From Pseudomonas paralcaligenes (GTDB taxonomy: Bacteria > Pseudomonadota > Gammaproteobacteria > Pseudomonadales > Pseudomonadaceae), in NCBI RefSeq assembly GCF_019655855.1, contig NZ_BPFX01000003.1:507525-571524 (forward strand): a stretch of DNA of 64,000 nucleotides, written 5' to 3'. Position numbers and translations under genes: made by a program. Of the stretch, positions 22,231 through 31,394 are shown piece after piece; positions within the stretch are counted from its first letter, which is position 1, and every line of letters starts with the position of its first letter. The notes below the pieces were generated by a model, which ran no database searches, was not told the DNA's origin, and worked only from the letters and a program-made list of their open reading frames with translations.

Positions 22231-22300
22231 TGTGTTCTCTCGACGGTCTCCGGATCGGCGAGGCCCGTGGTACGGGCGCGCGACGATCACAGGTCACTAC

Positions 22301-25255
22301 TCAGGTCGCTACGGACGTCGCTTCGACATAGCGCGGCAGGGTAACGCGGAATCGGGTTCCGCGCTGGCGCTCGGGGTCGGCCGGGCTGTCTATGATGATC
22401 TGTCCATAATGCTCTTCCACGATCGAATAGACCAGCGCGAGGCCCAAACCGGTGCCCTTGCCCGGGTCCTTGGTGGTGAAGAAGGGTTCGAACAGGCGGT
22501 CCATGATCGCCTGCGGAATGCCCGTGCCCTCGTCCTCGACGATCAGCTCGACGCTCTGTTCGCTGGCCTCGCTGCAGACCCGGATCGCGCCGCCCGCCGG
22601 CGAGGCGTCGCGGGCGTTGGACAGCAGGTTGATCAGCACCTGGGCGAGGCGCTGCGGGTCGCCCTTGGCCAGGTGGTCGGGGTCGCACAGGTTGAAGAAC
22701 TGCACCTCGGTGCCGTGGCGGTTCAGCGACAGCAGGCCGATGGCGTCCTGGGCCACCTCGGCCAGGCTCACCGGGTACTCGGCGTGCTGCTGGGCGCCGG
22801 CGTGGGCGAAGTTCATCAGTGACTGGACGATGCGCGAGATGCGCTTGGTCTGGTCGAGGATCTGGGTGCTCAGCTCGGCTACCTCGTCGTCGTCCTCGCG
22901 CTCCTCGCGCAGGTTCTGCGCCAGGCAGGCGATGCCGGTGACCGGGTTGCCGATCTCGTGGGCCACGCCGGCGGCCAGGCGGCCGATGCTGGCCAGGCGT
23001 TCGGAGTGCACCAGTTGGTCCTCCAGCACGCGGGTCTCGGTGACGTCCTCGACCAGCAGCACCAGGCCGCTGTTGCCCGGTGCCAGCGGCTCGTCGATGG
23101 CCGCCTTGTGCAGGTTGAGCCAGCGCACCTCGCCGTCGAGCGCCAGGTGCTGCTTGTGCTGGTGTTCCTCGTCCTGCTCGATGAAGCCCTGCAGCATGCC
23201 GCGCCAGGGTTCCTCCAGGCTGAGCAGGCGCGAGCCGACCACGCGCTGGGCGGCGATGCCGGTGAGTTCTTCCATGGCCCGGTTCCACATCAGCACTTCC
23301 TGGTCCTTGGCCAGGGAGCACACGCCCATGGGCAGCTCCTGCAGGGTCTGGCGGTGGAAGCGGCGCAGGGCGTCCAGCTCGGCGGCCAGGCCGGTGAGGC
23401 GCGACTGGTAGTCCTCCAGGCGGGTTTCGATGAAGTGGATGTCCTCGCTGACGTAGGCCTCGCTGCCGGACTTGTAGGGCAGGAAGGTTTCCACCATGTC
23501 CTGCGCCACGCTCGGCCCCATCAGGCCCGAGAGGTTGGCCTCGACCCGGTCGCGCAGGCGGCGCAGGGCGTAGGGGCGGCGCTCGTCGAAGGGCAGGTGC
23601 AGGTCGCGCAGGGCGCGCTCCACTTCCTTCTGCGCGGTCACCGCGCCGAGCGGCTTGGCCAGTTCGGCGGCGAATTCCTGCGGCGAGCCGGCCAGCAGTT
23701 CGCGTCGTTGCGGGCGACGCACGTTGTCCACGGTGCAGGCCTCGGCGGCGCTTTTTTCCTCGTCGCTGCCCTCGGTGAACAGCGAGACCAGGGTGAACAC
23801 CAGCACGTTGGCCGCCAGCGAGCCGACGGCGGCGAGGTGCCAGCTGTTCTCGTCGAGCACGTAGACCACGTCGACGAACGGCAGGTGCAGCCCCTGCAGG
23901 TTGCTCACCAGCGGGATCAGCATGCTCACCGCCCACACGCCGATGCCGGCCAGCAGGCCGGCGATGAAGCCGCGGTGGTTGGCGGTCGGCCAGTACAGCA
24001 CCGACAGGGCGCCGGGGAGGAACTGCAGGGTGGCGACGAAGGCGACGATGCCCAGGTTGGCCAGGTCCTGCTCGGCGCCGAGCAGCAGGTAGAAGCCGTA
24101 GGCGGCGGCGATGATGGCGATGATCAGGCCGCGCCGGGTCCACTTCAGCCAGCGGTAGATGTTGCCCTCGGCCGGCGGCTGGTACAGCGGCAGCACCAGG
24201 TGGTTGAGCGCCATGCCGGACAGCGCCAGGGTGCTGACGATGATCAGTCCGCTGGAGGCCGACAGGCCGCCGACGTAGGCCAGCAGCGCCAGGCTGCGGT
24301 CGCCCACGGCCAGGCCCAGGCCCAGGGTGAAGTACTCGGGGTTGGTGGTGGCGCCGATCTTCAGGCTGGCCCAGAGGATCAGTGGCACCGACAGGCTCAT
24401 CAGCAGCAGGAGCAGCGGCAGGCCCCAGCTGGCGCTGACGATGGCGCGGGGGTTGAGGTTCTCGGTGAAGGTCATGTGGTACATGTGCGGCATGACGATG
24501 GCCGAGGCGAAGAACACCAGCAGCAGGGTGCGCCAGGGGCCTTCCTGCAGCGGCGTGTGCAGGTCGTTCAGGGCGGACTGGTTCTGCATCAGCCACTGCT
24601 CCAGCTCGCCCGGGCCGCCGAACACGCCGTACAGCGCGTAGAGGCCGATGCCGCCCAGCGCGCCGAGCTTGATCACCGATTCGAAGGCGATGGCGAAGAC
24701 CAGGCCTTCATGTTTTTCCCTGGTGGCGATATGGCGTGCGCCGAAGAGGATGGTGAACAGGGTGATCAGGGCGCAGAAGCCGAGGGCGAAACGGTCCTGC
24801 AGCGGTTCCCGGGTAAGGATGCCGATGGAGTCGGCCACCGCCTGGATCTGCAGCGCCAGCAGCGGCAGCAGGCCGACCAGCATGAACAGCGTGGTCAGTA
24901 CCCCGGCCCAGGTGCTGCGGAAGCGGAAGGCGAACAGGTCGGCCAGCGACGACAGCTGGTAGGTGCGGGTGATGCGCAGGATCGGGTAGAGCAGCACCGG
25001 CGCCAGGAGGAAGGCGCCGGTGACACCCAGGTAGCTGGCGAGGAAGCCGAAGCCGTACTGGTAGGCCAGCCCGACCGTGCCGTAGAAGGCCCAGGCGCTG
25101 GCGTAGACGCCGAGCGACAGGGTGTAGACCAGCGGGTGGCGGATCACCTGGCGCGGGATCAGGCCCTTCTCGCTGATCCAGGCCACCCCGAACAGCAGCA
25201 GCAGGTAGCCGGCGCTGATCAGGATCAGCTGGCTGAGTTCAAAGCTCGTCGGCAT
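22301..25255 (-). CDS. cbrA: sensor histidine kinase/transporter-like protein CbrA
   Basis: The 984-residue hybrid protein has an N-terminal SLC5/solute-symporter-like domain with about 13 membrane helices (residues about 1-505), a cytoplasmic linker and PAS region (about 620-740), then a dimerisation/phospho-acceptor domain with His766 (VAHEIGNPVTG) and an HATPase domain (NLLSNARDAS; DEGTGIP; GKGTGLGLALV). His766 agrees with the residue known in P. putida CbrA. The signal is unresolved; histidine transport has been reported for homologues. It overlaps cbrX by 17 bases. Confidence 0.97.
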   Translation of the reverse strand: MPTSFELSQLILISAGYLLLLFGVAWISEKGLIPRQVIRHPLVYTLSLGVYASAWAFYGTVGLAYQYGFGFLASYLGVTGAFLLAPVLLYPILRITRTYQLSSLADLFAFRFRSTWAGVLTTLFMLVGLLPLLALQIQAVADSIGILTREPLQDRFALGFCALITLFTILFGARHIATREKHEGLVFAIAFESVIKLGALGGIGLYALYGVFGGPGELEQWLMQNQSALNDLHTPLQEGPWRTLLLVFFASAIVMPHMYHMTFTENLNPRAIVSASWGLPLLLLLMSLSVPLILWASLKIGATTNPEYFTLGLGLAVGDRSLALLAYVGGLSASSGLIIVSTLALSGMALNHLVLPLYQPPAEGNIYRWLKWTRRGLIIAIIAAAYGFYLLLGAEQDLANLGIVAFVATLQFLPGALSVLYWPTANHRGFIAGLLAGIGVWAVSMLIPLVSNLQGLHLPFVDVVYVLDENSWHLAAVGSLAANVLVFTLVSLFTEGSDEEKSAAEACTVDNVRRPQRRELLAGSPQEFAAELAKPLGAVTAQKEVERALRDLHLPFDERRPYALRRLRDRVEANLSGLMGPSVAQDMVETFLPYKSGSEAYVSEDIHFIETRLEDYQSRLTGLAAELDALRRFHRQTLQELPMGVCSLAKDQEVLMWNRAMEELTGIAAQRVVGSRLLSLEEPWRGMLQGFIEQDEEHQHKQHLALDGEVRWLNLHKAAIDEPLAPGNSGLVLLVEDVTETRVLEDQLVHSERLASIGRLAAGVAHEIGNPVTGIACLAQNLREEREDDDEVAELSTQILDQTKRISRIVQSLMNFAHAGAQQHAEYPVSLAEVAQDAIGLLSLNRHGTEVQFFNLCDPDHLAKGDPQRLAQVLINLLSNARDASPAGGAIRVCSEASEQSVELIVEDEGTGIPQAIMDRLFEPFFTTKDPGKGTGLGLALVYSIVEEHYGQIIIDSPADPERQRGTRFRVTLPRYVEATSVAT

Positions 25256-25415
25256 CGCGCTGGCTCTGCAGGATGAGGGTGACGACGATGAGGATCAGCC
25301 ATAGCAGGTAGGGGCGGTACCAGGCGCCATTGGCGTCGATCCACCAGTCCATGATGGCGGGGGAGAACAGGTAGATCCCCACCACCAGGATCAGGACCAA
25401 TCGGTAGATGTACAT
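25239..25415 (-). CDS. cbrX: small membrane protein CbrX
   Basis: The 58-residue protein has two predicted membrane helices (about residues 4-24 and 36-51; YRLVLILVVGIYLFSP and LLWLILIVVTLIL). The gene lies directly before cbrA in the same direction, overlapping it by 17 bases, the place described for cbrX in P. putida, where it is co-transcribed and translationally coupled to cbrA. The annotation depends mostly on position and topology. The longer frame to 25565 has no support. Confidence 0.85.
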   Translation of the reverse strand: MYIYRLVLILVVGIYLFSPAIMDWWIDANGAWYRPYLLWLILIVVTLILQSQRDADEL

Positions 25416-25521
25416 GCGGCATCTCGTCTGAGGATGGGGCCGATGGTAAAGGAAGCGGCGGACGGCAACTACCGGCAGGCGCATGGCCTGTGGGTGCCGT
25501 CTGGCCAGACCCTGCTCTATG

Positions 25522-25590
25522 TTGTGGGAGCGGCCTTGGCCGCGATGGGCCTTGCGCGGGCTCATTTCGCGGCCAAGGCCGCTCCCACAA
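25522..25590. repeat. REP-type inverted pair
   Basis: TTGTGGGAGCGGCCTTGGCC and its inverse are separated by about 20 bases, between gluQ and cbrX. It is the same family as the elements at 2036 and 60273. Confidence 0.85.
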
Positions 25591-25617
25591 GATGTGCCGC
25601 TTACTTGATGGTGCCGC

Positions 25618-26502
25618 TTACTTGAGCTGGGCCTCGGCCAGGGTGCGGCTGCGCGGGATGCGCGTGGCGTCCCAGTGGGCGATGCCCCAGGCCAGCGCCT
25701 CGCGCGGCGTGGCGGCGGCCAGTTCGGCCGGCGGTTGCTGGCCGAGGGCGCGCAGGGCGCGGGCCAGCAGCGGCGCGGCCTGGTCCGCCGGCAGCGGCGG
25801 CGAGCGGTAGCGCTTGCCCAGCTTGTGGCCGTCCGGCTGGATGATCAGCGGCACGTGCAGGTAGCGCGGCTGCGGCAGGCCGAGCAGTTCCTGCAGGTAC
25901 AGCTGGCGCGGCGTGGAGTCGAGCAGGTCGGCGCCGCGCACCACGTCGGTCACGCCCTGCCAGGCGTCGTCCAGCACCACCGCCAGCTGGTAGGCGAACA
26001 GGCCGTCGCGGCGGCGGATCACGAAGTCGCCGACCTCGCGGCCCAGGTGCTGGCGGAACTCGCCCTGAACGCGGTCGACGAAGCGGTACTCCAGTTCTGG
26101 CACGCGCAGGCGGATGGCGGCGTCGTGGTCGGCATGGCCGGCGTTGCGGCAGGTGCCCGGGTAGATGCCACCGCAGCCTTCCAGCTGCTTGCGCGAGCAG
26201 GTGCAGGCATAGGCCAGGCCCTGGGCGAACAGGCGCTCGATCAGCGCGGCGTATTCGGCGTGGCGCTCGCTCTGCCGGACCAGTTCGCCGTCCCACTCGA
26301 AGCCGTAGGTCTCCAGGCTGCGCAGGATGGCGTCCTGGGCGCCGGGCATCTCGCGCGGCGGGTCGAGATCTTCCATGCGCAGCAACCACCGGCCGCCGAC
26401 GTGGCGGGCGTCCAGGTAGGAGGCGAGGGCGGCGACCAGCGAACCGAAGTGCAGGTAGCCGCTGGGGGTGGGGGCGAAGCGTCCGATGTAGGAACTGTTC
26501 AT
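25618..26502 (-). CDS. gluQ: glutamyl-Q tRNA(Asp) synthetase
   Basis: The 294-residue paralogue of glutamyl-tRNA synthetase lacks the anticodon-binding domain and glutamylates queuosine of tRNA-Asp. Seen are RFAPTPSGYLHFGSLVAALAS (HIGH-like), zinc ligands in CTCSRKQLEGCGGIYPGTC, and the KMSKS-like HKLGKRY. It lies downstream of dksA as in most gammaproteobacteria. The start at 26502 opens the catalytic motif; the frame to 26583 crosses a REP element. Confidence 0.95.
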   Translation of the reverse strand: MNSSYIGRFAPTPSGYLHFGSLVAALASYLDARHVGGRWLLRMEDLDPPREMPGAQDAILRSLETYGFEWDGELVRQSERHAEYAALIERLFAQGLAYACTCSRKQLEGCGGIYPGTCRNAGHADHDAAIRLRVPELEYRFVDRVQGEFRQHLGREVGDFVIRRRDGLFAYQLAVVLDDAWQGVTDVVRGADLLDSTPRQLYLQELLGLPQPRYLHVPLIIQPDGHKLGKRYRSPPLPADQAAPLLARALRALGQQPPAELAAATPREALAWGIAHWDATRIPRSRTLAEAQLK

Positions 26503-26547
26503 TGGCGCGGGGCTGGAGCGATGGTCAGTCGTTGGCCATCCGACCCT

Positions 26548-26613
26548 GTAGGAGCTAGTTCTGCTCGCGAACGCGGGAAACACGGCAGGCTTCGCGAGCC
26601 GGGCTCGCTCCTA
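26548..26613. repeat. REP-type inverted pair (TAGGAGC...GCTCGCGAA form)
   Basis: TGTAGGAGCTAGTTCTGCTC and GCGAGCCGGGCTCGCTCCTA form an imperfect inverted pair between dksA and gluQ. Confidence 0.7.
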
Positions 26614-26645
26614 AGAAGCGGTTGCGAAGCCGGGGCAGAAACAGA

Positions 26646-26667
26646 ACGGGGCGCCGTGGCGCCCCGT
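26646..26667 (-). terminator. hairpin after dksA
   Basis: A 10-bp GC-rich stem (ACGGGGCGCC/GGCGCCCCGT) lies 9 bases after the dksA stop, followed on the minus strand by TCTGTTTCTG. It probably limits read-through into gluQ. Confidence 0.7.
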
Positions 26668-26675
26668 CGTGCAAC

Positions 26676-27119
26676 TCAGGAACCGAGCTGCTTTTCCTTG
26701 ATTTCCGCGAGGGTCTTGCAGTCGATGCACAGGGTCGCGGTGGGGCGGGCTTCCAGGCGGCGGATGCCGATTTCCACGCCGCAGGAGTCGCACCAGCCGT
26801 ACTCGTTGTCCTCGATCAGCTGCAGGGTCTCGTCGATCTTCTTGATCAGCTTGCGCTCGCGGTCGCGGGCACGCAGTTCCAGGCTGAATTCTTCTTCCTG
26901 GCTGGCGCGGTCGGCCGGATCGGGGAAGTTGGCCGCCTCGTCCTGCATGTGGTGCACGGTGCGGTCGACTTCCTGCATCAGCTCCAGCTTCCACTTGTTG
27001 AGGATGCCGGTGAAGTGAGCCCGCATCGGCTCGCTCATGTATTCCTCGCCCTTCTTCTCTTTGTAGGGTTCGAAGCCACGAACCAGCTGGTTGCTGTTCT
27101 CTTTCGCTTTGGTGGGCAT
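26676..27119 (-). CDS. dksA: RNA polymerase-binding transcription factor DksA
   Basis: The 147-residue protein acts with ppGpp on RNA polymerase in the stringent response. It has an N-terminal coiled-coil (about residues 33-105, with the acidic tip DPADRASQEEE) and a C4 zinc finger CDSCG...CIDCK near the C-terminus with all four cysteines, so it is the standard DksA and not the cysteine-poor DksA2. Length and position match other pseudomonads. Confidence 0.97.
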   Translation of the reverse strand: MPTKAKENSNQLVRGFEPYKEKKGEEYMSEPMRAHFTGILNKWKLELMQEVDRTVHHMQDEAANFPDPADRASQEEEFSLELRARDRERKLIKKIDETLQLIEDNEYGWCDSCGVEIGIRRLEARPTATLCIDCKTLAEIKEKQLGS

Positions 27120-27317
27120 GGATGACCGCCTCTCACTCTCTCTGATCCAATGCGCAGGATCGGTTCCTTTGCCGGCAAGTGACGCCGGGCCTGCGGCTGC
27201 AAGCCGGCGAACTTACCAGATCGATTCGGGCGATGCCACTCCCGGTTGTCACGCTTCCTACAAGCATCGGGGGCAGTTGGTTAGAATCCCCCCTTTTATC
27301 CAATTAAGGAAGGCCAT

Positions 27318-28499
27318 ATGGCCCAGCCCTTCAGCGCACGTAGCCGCGCCATCGAACCCTTCCACGTCATGGCGCTGCTGGCACGGGCCAACGAGTTGCA
27401 GGCCGCTGGCCATGACGTGATTCACCTGGAGATCGGCGAGCCGGATTTCACCACCGCCGAGCCCATCGTGCGCGCCGGACAGGCCGCGCTGGCCGCCGGG
27501 CATACCCGCTACACCGCGGCGCGTGGCATTCCCCAGCTGCGCCAGGCCATCGCCGGTTTCTACGCCAGCCGCTACGGTCTGGATATCGACCCCGAACGCA
27601 TCCTGATTACTCCCGGTGGTTCGGGGGCGCTGCTGCTGGCCGCCAGCCTGCTGGTCGATCCGGGCCGACACTGGCTGCTGGCCGACCCCGGCTACCCGTG
27701 CAACCGCCACTTCCTGCGCCTGGTGGAGGGTGCCGCGCAGCTGGTGCCGGTCGGCCCCGAGAGCCGTTACCAGCTCACCCCGCAGCTGGTGGAGCGGCAC
27801 TGGGATGCGGACAGCGTTGGCGCCCTGGTCGCCTCGCCGGCCAACCCCACCGGCACCCTGCTGCAGCGCGACGAACTGGCGGCGCTGTCGGCCACGCTCA
27901 AGGCGCGCGGCGGTCATCTGGTGGTGGACGAGATCTACCACGGCCTGACCTACGGCACGGACGCGGCCAGCGTGCTGGAGGTGGACGACGACGCCTTCGT
28001 GCTCAACAGTTTCTCCAAATATTTCGGCATGACCGGCTGGCGCCTGGGCTGGCTGGTGGCGCCGCAGGGCGCGGTGCCGGAGCTGGAGAAGCTGGCGCAG
28101 AACCTCTACATCAGCGCGCCTTCCATGGCCCAGCATGCCGCGCTGGCCTGCTTCGAGCCGGCCAGCCTGGCGATCTTCGAGGAGCGCCGCCACGAGTTCC
28201 AGCGGCGCCGCGACTACCTGCTGCCGGCCCTGCGTGAGCTGGGCTTCCGCATCGCGGTGGAGCCGGAGGGCGCCTTCTATTTATATGCGGACATCTCGGC
28301 CTTCGGCGGCGACGCCTTCGCCTTCTGCCGGCACTTCATCGAGACCGAGCACCTGGCCTTCACCCCGGGCCTGGACTTCGGCCGCCACCTGGCCGGCCAG
28401 CACGTGCGCTTCGCCTACACGCAGAGCGTCGAGCGCCTGCAGCAGGCGGTGGAGCGCATCGCCCGCGGCCTGAAGACGTGGAACCCCAATGCGCTTTGA
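27318..28499 (+). CDS. PLP-dependent class I/II aminotransferase
   Basis: The 393-residue fold-type I aminotransferase has its PLP lysine in [15 protein letters not shown] and the ASPANPTG motif. The substrate is uncertain; it resembles aspartate/valine-pyruvate type aminotransferases found beside dksA in pseudomonads. A clear AAGGAAGG ribosome site lies at 27307. It overlaps sfsA by 11 bases, so the two are co-transcribed. Confidence 0.9.
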   Translation: MAQPFSARSRAIEPFHVMALLARANELQAAGHDVIHLEIGEPDFTTAEPIVRAGQAALAAGHTRYTAARGIPQLRQAIAGFYASRYGLDIDPERILITPGGSGALLLAASLLVDPGRHWLLADPGYPCNRHFLRLVEGAAQLVPVGPESRYQLTPQLVERHWDADSVGALVASPANPTGTLLQRDELAALSATLKARGGHLVVDEIYHGLTYGTDAASVLEVDDDAFVLNSFSKYFGMTGWRLGWLVAPQGAVPELEKLAQNLYISAPSMAQHAALACFEPASLAIFEERRHEFQRRRDYLLPALRELGFRIAVEPEGAFYLYADISAFGGDAFAFCRHFIETEHLAFTPGLDFGRHLAGQHVRFAYTQSVERLQQAVERIARGLKTWNPNAL

Positions 28500-29238
28500 T
28501 CCGCCGCTGGAGGAAGGGCGCCTGCTGCGCCGCTACAAGCGCTTCCTGGCCGACATCGAGACGGCGAAAGGCGAGGCGCTGACCATCCACTGTCCGAACA
28601 CCGGCTCCATGCTCAACTGCATGAGCGAGGGCTGCCGGGTCTGGTTCAGCCGTTCCAGTGATCCCAAGCGCAAGCTGCCGGGCACCTGGGAGCTGGGCGA
28701 GACCCCGCACGGGCGCCTGGCCTGCCTCAACACCGGCCGGGCCAACGCCCTGGTGGAAGAGGCGCTGCGCGCCGGGATCGTCAGCGAACTCGCCGGCTTC
28801 ACCGGCCTGCGCCGCGAGGTGGTCTACGGCAGCGAGGGCAGCCGGGCGGACTTCCGCCTGGACTACGCCTCCGGCGCGGTGATGCTGGAAGTGAAGAGCG
28901 TGACCCTGGGCTTCGCCGACTCCCGCGTCGCCGCCTTTCCCGACGCGGTGACCGCGCGCGGCGCCAAGCACCTGCGCGAGCTGGCGGCGCTGGCGCGGCA
29001 GGGTGCGCGCGCGGTGCTGCTGTACTGCGTGAACCTGAGCGGGGTCGACGCGGTGCGCGCCGCCGGGGAGATCGACCCGGTCTACGCGGCCGCCCTGGAC
29101 GAGGCGATGGCGGCGGGTGTCGAGGTGCTGGCCTACGGCGCCGATGTCAGCCCCGAGGGCGTCTGGCTCAATCGCCGTCTGCGCCTGGAAACGTCCGCTG
29201 GCGATAGGCCGACGGCGGCACCCCTTCCCAGCGCTTGA
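28489..29238 (+). CDS. sfsA: DNA/RNA nuclease-like protein SfsA
   Basis: The product has 249 residues. SfsA-family landmarks are [23 protein letters not shown] near residue 40, and the nuclease-like core [20 protein letters not shown]. Named for sugar-fermentation stimulation in E. coli, its precise role is unclear. The last 23 residues form a non-conserved tail that reads antisense into the 3' end of the convergent AraC gene; typical SfsA proteins end about there (near 235 residues). Confidence 0.93.
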   Translation: MRFDPPLEEGRLLRRYKRFLADIETAKGEALTIHCPNTGSMLNCMSEGCRVWFSRSSDPKRKLPGTWELGETPHGRLACLNTGRANALVEEALRAGIVSELAGFTGLRREVVYGSEGSRADFRLDYASGAVMLEVKSVTLGFADSRVAAFPDAVTARGAKHLRELAALARQGARAVLLYCVNLSGVDAVRAAGEIDPVYAAALDEAMAAGVEVLAYGADVSPEGVWLNRRLRLETSAGDRPTAAPLPSA

Positions 29239-30196
29239 AGGCGCGGCGGAAGTTGGCCTGGTCGGTGTAGCCCAGGGTGCCGGCGATCTCCTCCACCGTC
29301 AGATGCCCGGCCTTGAGGTGTTCCACCGCCAGGGTGTGGCGCACCTCTTCGAGAATCTGCTTGAACGAGGTGCCCTCGGCCAGCAGGCGGCGGTGCAGGG
29401 TGCGCGGGGTCAGGTGGAGCAGGCGCGCGGTGACGTTGAGGCTGGGGAAGCCGTGCTGCTTCTCCAGCATCACCCGGCGCACGCGGGCGTTCATCGAGGT
29501 CTTTTCCTCCAGCTTGGCCAGTTCGCGCTGGCAGATCTGCTCGGCCTCGCGGAAGGCGGCCGGGTCGGCCATCTTCAGCGGCATGTCGAGCAGCGCCGCG
29601 TCCAGGGTGAAGCCGGCCCAGGGCTGGTCGTAGGCGACTTCGCAGCCGAACATCTCGGCGGCCAGCGCGGCGTAGCCCGGCTCCGGGCAGGGGAAGCACA
29701 CCCGGCGCGGGCGGGCGGCGCCCAGGGTGATGGCGTCGAACACGTGCTTGATGGCCAGCATCACCGCCTCCTGCAGCGGACGCTCGCTGGCGCCCAGGGC
29801 GTAGTTGGCGCGGAAGCGGATGTGCTCCAGCCCGGCCGCTTCGTCGTGCTCATGCTCCAGGTCGAACAGCGTGGTGCGCAGCGCCAGGTAGCGTTGCAGC
29901 AGGTGCAGCGCCTGGCGCGGCGACTCGCTCTGCAGCGCGGCGAAGCCGAGGATGCCGTGGGTGTTGACCACCAGCCGCTCGCCGATCAGCAGGCCGAACG
30001 CTGGTTCGCCGGTCAGCGCCAGGGCGCCCTCGATCAGTTGGCGGAACACGGCGAAGTCCGGCTGGAAGCCGGGTTCGTCGAGCCGGCGCGGGCTCAGCTG
30101 GCTGCGTGCCAGCCAGTCTTCGGGCGCCACGCCCATGGCGCGCAGCTGCTCGGCGATCTGTCGCAGGTACTGCACGGGCAGGGTGAAGTCGACCAT
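29168..30196 (-). CDS. AraC-family transcriptional regulator
   Basis: The 342-residue protein has an N-terminal arabinose-binding-like effector domain of the PF12625 type and a C-terminal AraC domain (about residues 235-335; [20 protein letters not shown] and [20 protein letters not shown]). It is divergent from a XylA-like reductase and a membrane hydroxylase, so it is probably their activator. A pair of TGTCAAT repeats lies in the shared promoter region. The gene's 3' end overlaps sfsA by 71 bases. Confidence 0.88.
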   Translation of the reverse strand: MVDFTLPVQYLRQIAEQLRAMGVAPEDWLARSQLSPRRLDEPGFQPDFAVFRQLIEGALALTGEPAFGLLIGERLVVNTHGILGFAALQSESPRQALHLLQRYLALRTTLFDLEHEHDEAAGLEHIRFRANYALGASERPLQEAVMLAIKHVFDAITLGAARPRRVCFPCPEPGYAALAAEMFGCEVAYDQPWAGFTLDAALLDMPLKMADPAAFREAEQICQRELAKLEEKTSMNARVRRVMLEKQHGFPSLNVTARLLHLTPRTLHRRLLAEGTSFKQILEEVRHTLAVEHLKAGHLTVEEIAGTLGYTDQANFRRAFKRWEGVPPSAYRQRTFPGADGD

Positions 30197-30230
30197 GGGC
30201 GGTTCCGGCTGGGGTGCGAGGGGTGAAAAG

Positions 30231-30259
30231 TGTCAATAAATGACCTGTGGATTGTCAAT
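30231..30259. promoter_or_regulatory. TGTCAAT direct repeats, candidate AraC operator
   Basis: TGTCAAT occurs at 30231-30237 and 30253-30259, 22 bases apart, between the AraC gene and the reductase gene. Two half-sites in direct orientation about two helical turns apart are typical of AraC-family operators. This is inference only. Confidence 0.4.
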
Positions 30260-30330
30260 CCGCAACCTCTCGCCCGGAGCCCGGGTTGGCCGAGGATGGT
30301 GGCGTCATCCACCACCCCTGCGGAGCCCTC

Positions 30331-31362
30331 ATGTTCTCTTTCTTCGCCAGGCGCCGTGCTGCCACGGCGCTGATCAACGGCACGGCGGTCGTGGTCGAGC
30401 CGCGCGAGACCCTGTTGCAGGCGGCCCTGCGCCAGGGCATCGACTTTCCCCACAGCTGCCGGGTCGGCGGGTGTGCCAGCTGCAAGTGCCGGCTGGTCGC
30501 CGGCCAGGTGCGCGAACTCACCGAGACCGGCTACATCCTCTCCGACGAGGAACTCGACGCCGGCTACATCCTCGCCTGCCAGAGCCTGCCCAGGGGCGAT
30601 GTGCGCATCGAGGTCGACCTGTCCCGCGCCCAGGCGCGGCGCCAGGTGCGCGGCCGGGTGGTGGCGCAGGAGCGGCTGACCCACGACATCACCCGGCTGG
30701 TGATCCAGCTCGAAGAGAGCCTGCCGTACAAGGCCGGCCAGTACGCCGAACTCGGTCTCGACGCGCTGCCGGGGCATGCGCGCAGCTTCTCCTTCGCCTG
30801 CCGCCCGCGGCCGGACGCCAAGGTCGAGTTCTTCATCCGCAAGGTGCCGGGCGGGCGCCTCACCGGCCTGGTCGACGGCCAGTCGCTGCTGGGTCTGGGC
30901 GCGACGCTGGAGGGGCCGCTGGGCGACTTCCACCTGCGCCCGGCCGCGGCGCCGCTGCTGCTGGTGGCCGGCGGTAGCGGGCTGGCGCCGATCCTGGCGC
31001 TGCTCGAGGAGGCCCTGGCCGCCGGCGCCAGCCGCCCGGTCAGCCTGCTGTTCGGCGCCCGCGAGGCGCGCGACCTCTACTGCCTGGAGGCCATCGAGGC
31101 CCTGGCGGCGCAGTGGCGCGCGCCGTTCCGCTTCCTGCAGGTGCTGTCCGAGGCCGCCGCCGACGCCGACTGGCAGGGCGCGCGGGGCTGGATCACCGAG
31201 CACATCCCCGCATGGCTGGAGGACGGCGCCCACGCCTACCTGTGCGGGCCGCCGGCCATGATCGACAGCGCGGTGGCGCTGTTGCGCGAGCGCGGCGTGG
31301 CCCACGAACACATCCACGCCGACCGCCTCATTACCCGACACGGCCCGCTGGCGGCCGCATGA
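30331..31362 (+). CDS. XylA-like NADH:acceptor reductase (2Fe-2S ferredoxin + FAD/NAD domains)
   Basis: The 343-residue one-chain electron-transfer protein has a plant-type 2Fe-2S ferredoxin domain (Cys43, Cys48, Cys51, Cys83; SCRVGGCASCKC), an FAD domain (ARSFSFACRP) and an NAD domain (GGSGLAPILALLEEA; YLCGPPAMID). This is the layout of xylene monooxygenase reductase XylA. Its stop overlaps by four bases a possible ATG of the next gene, so it should feed electrons to that hydroxylase. A GGAG precedes the start at 30331; the frame from 30247 is not homologous. Confidence 0.9.
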   Translation: MFSFFARRRAATALINGTAVVVEPRETLLQAALRQGIDFPHSCRVGGCASCKCRLVAGQVRELTETGYILSDEELDAGYILACQSLPRGDVRIEVDLSRAQARRQVRGRVVAQERLTHDITRLVIQLEESLPYKAGQYAELGLDALPGHARSFSFACRPRPDAKVEFFIRKVPGGRLTGLVDGQSLLGLGATLEGPLGDFHLRPAAAPLLLVAGGSGLAPILALLEEALAAGASRPVSLLFGAREARDLYCLEAIEALAAQWRAPFRFLQVLSEAAADADWQGARGWITEHIPAWLEDGAHAYLCGPPAMIDSAVALLRERGVAHEHIHADRLITRHGPLAAA

Positions 31363-31394
31363 GCCCGAACATCACAACAACACGCGAGGCGACC

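Noticed and set aside
22958..25276. 772-residue plus-strand open frame opposite cbrA
   Set aside because: Antisense shadow of cbrA; composition (Gln/Ala/Gly-rich) is typical of complement frames in high-GC DNA.
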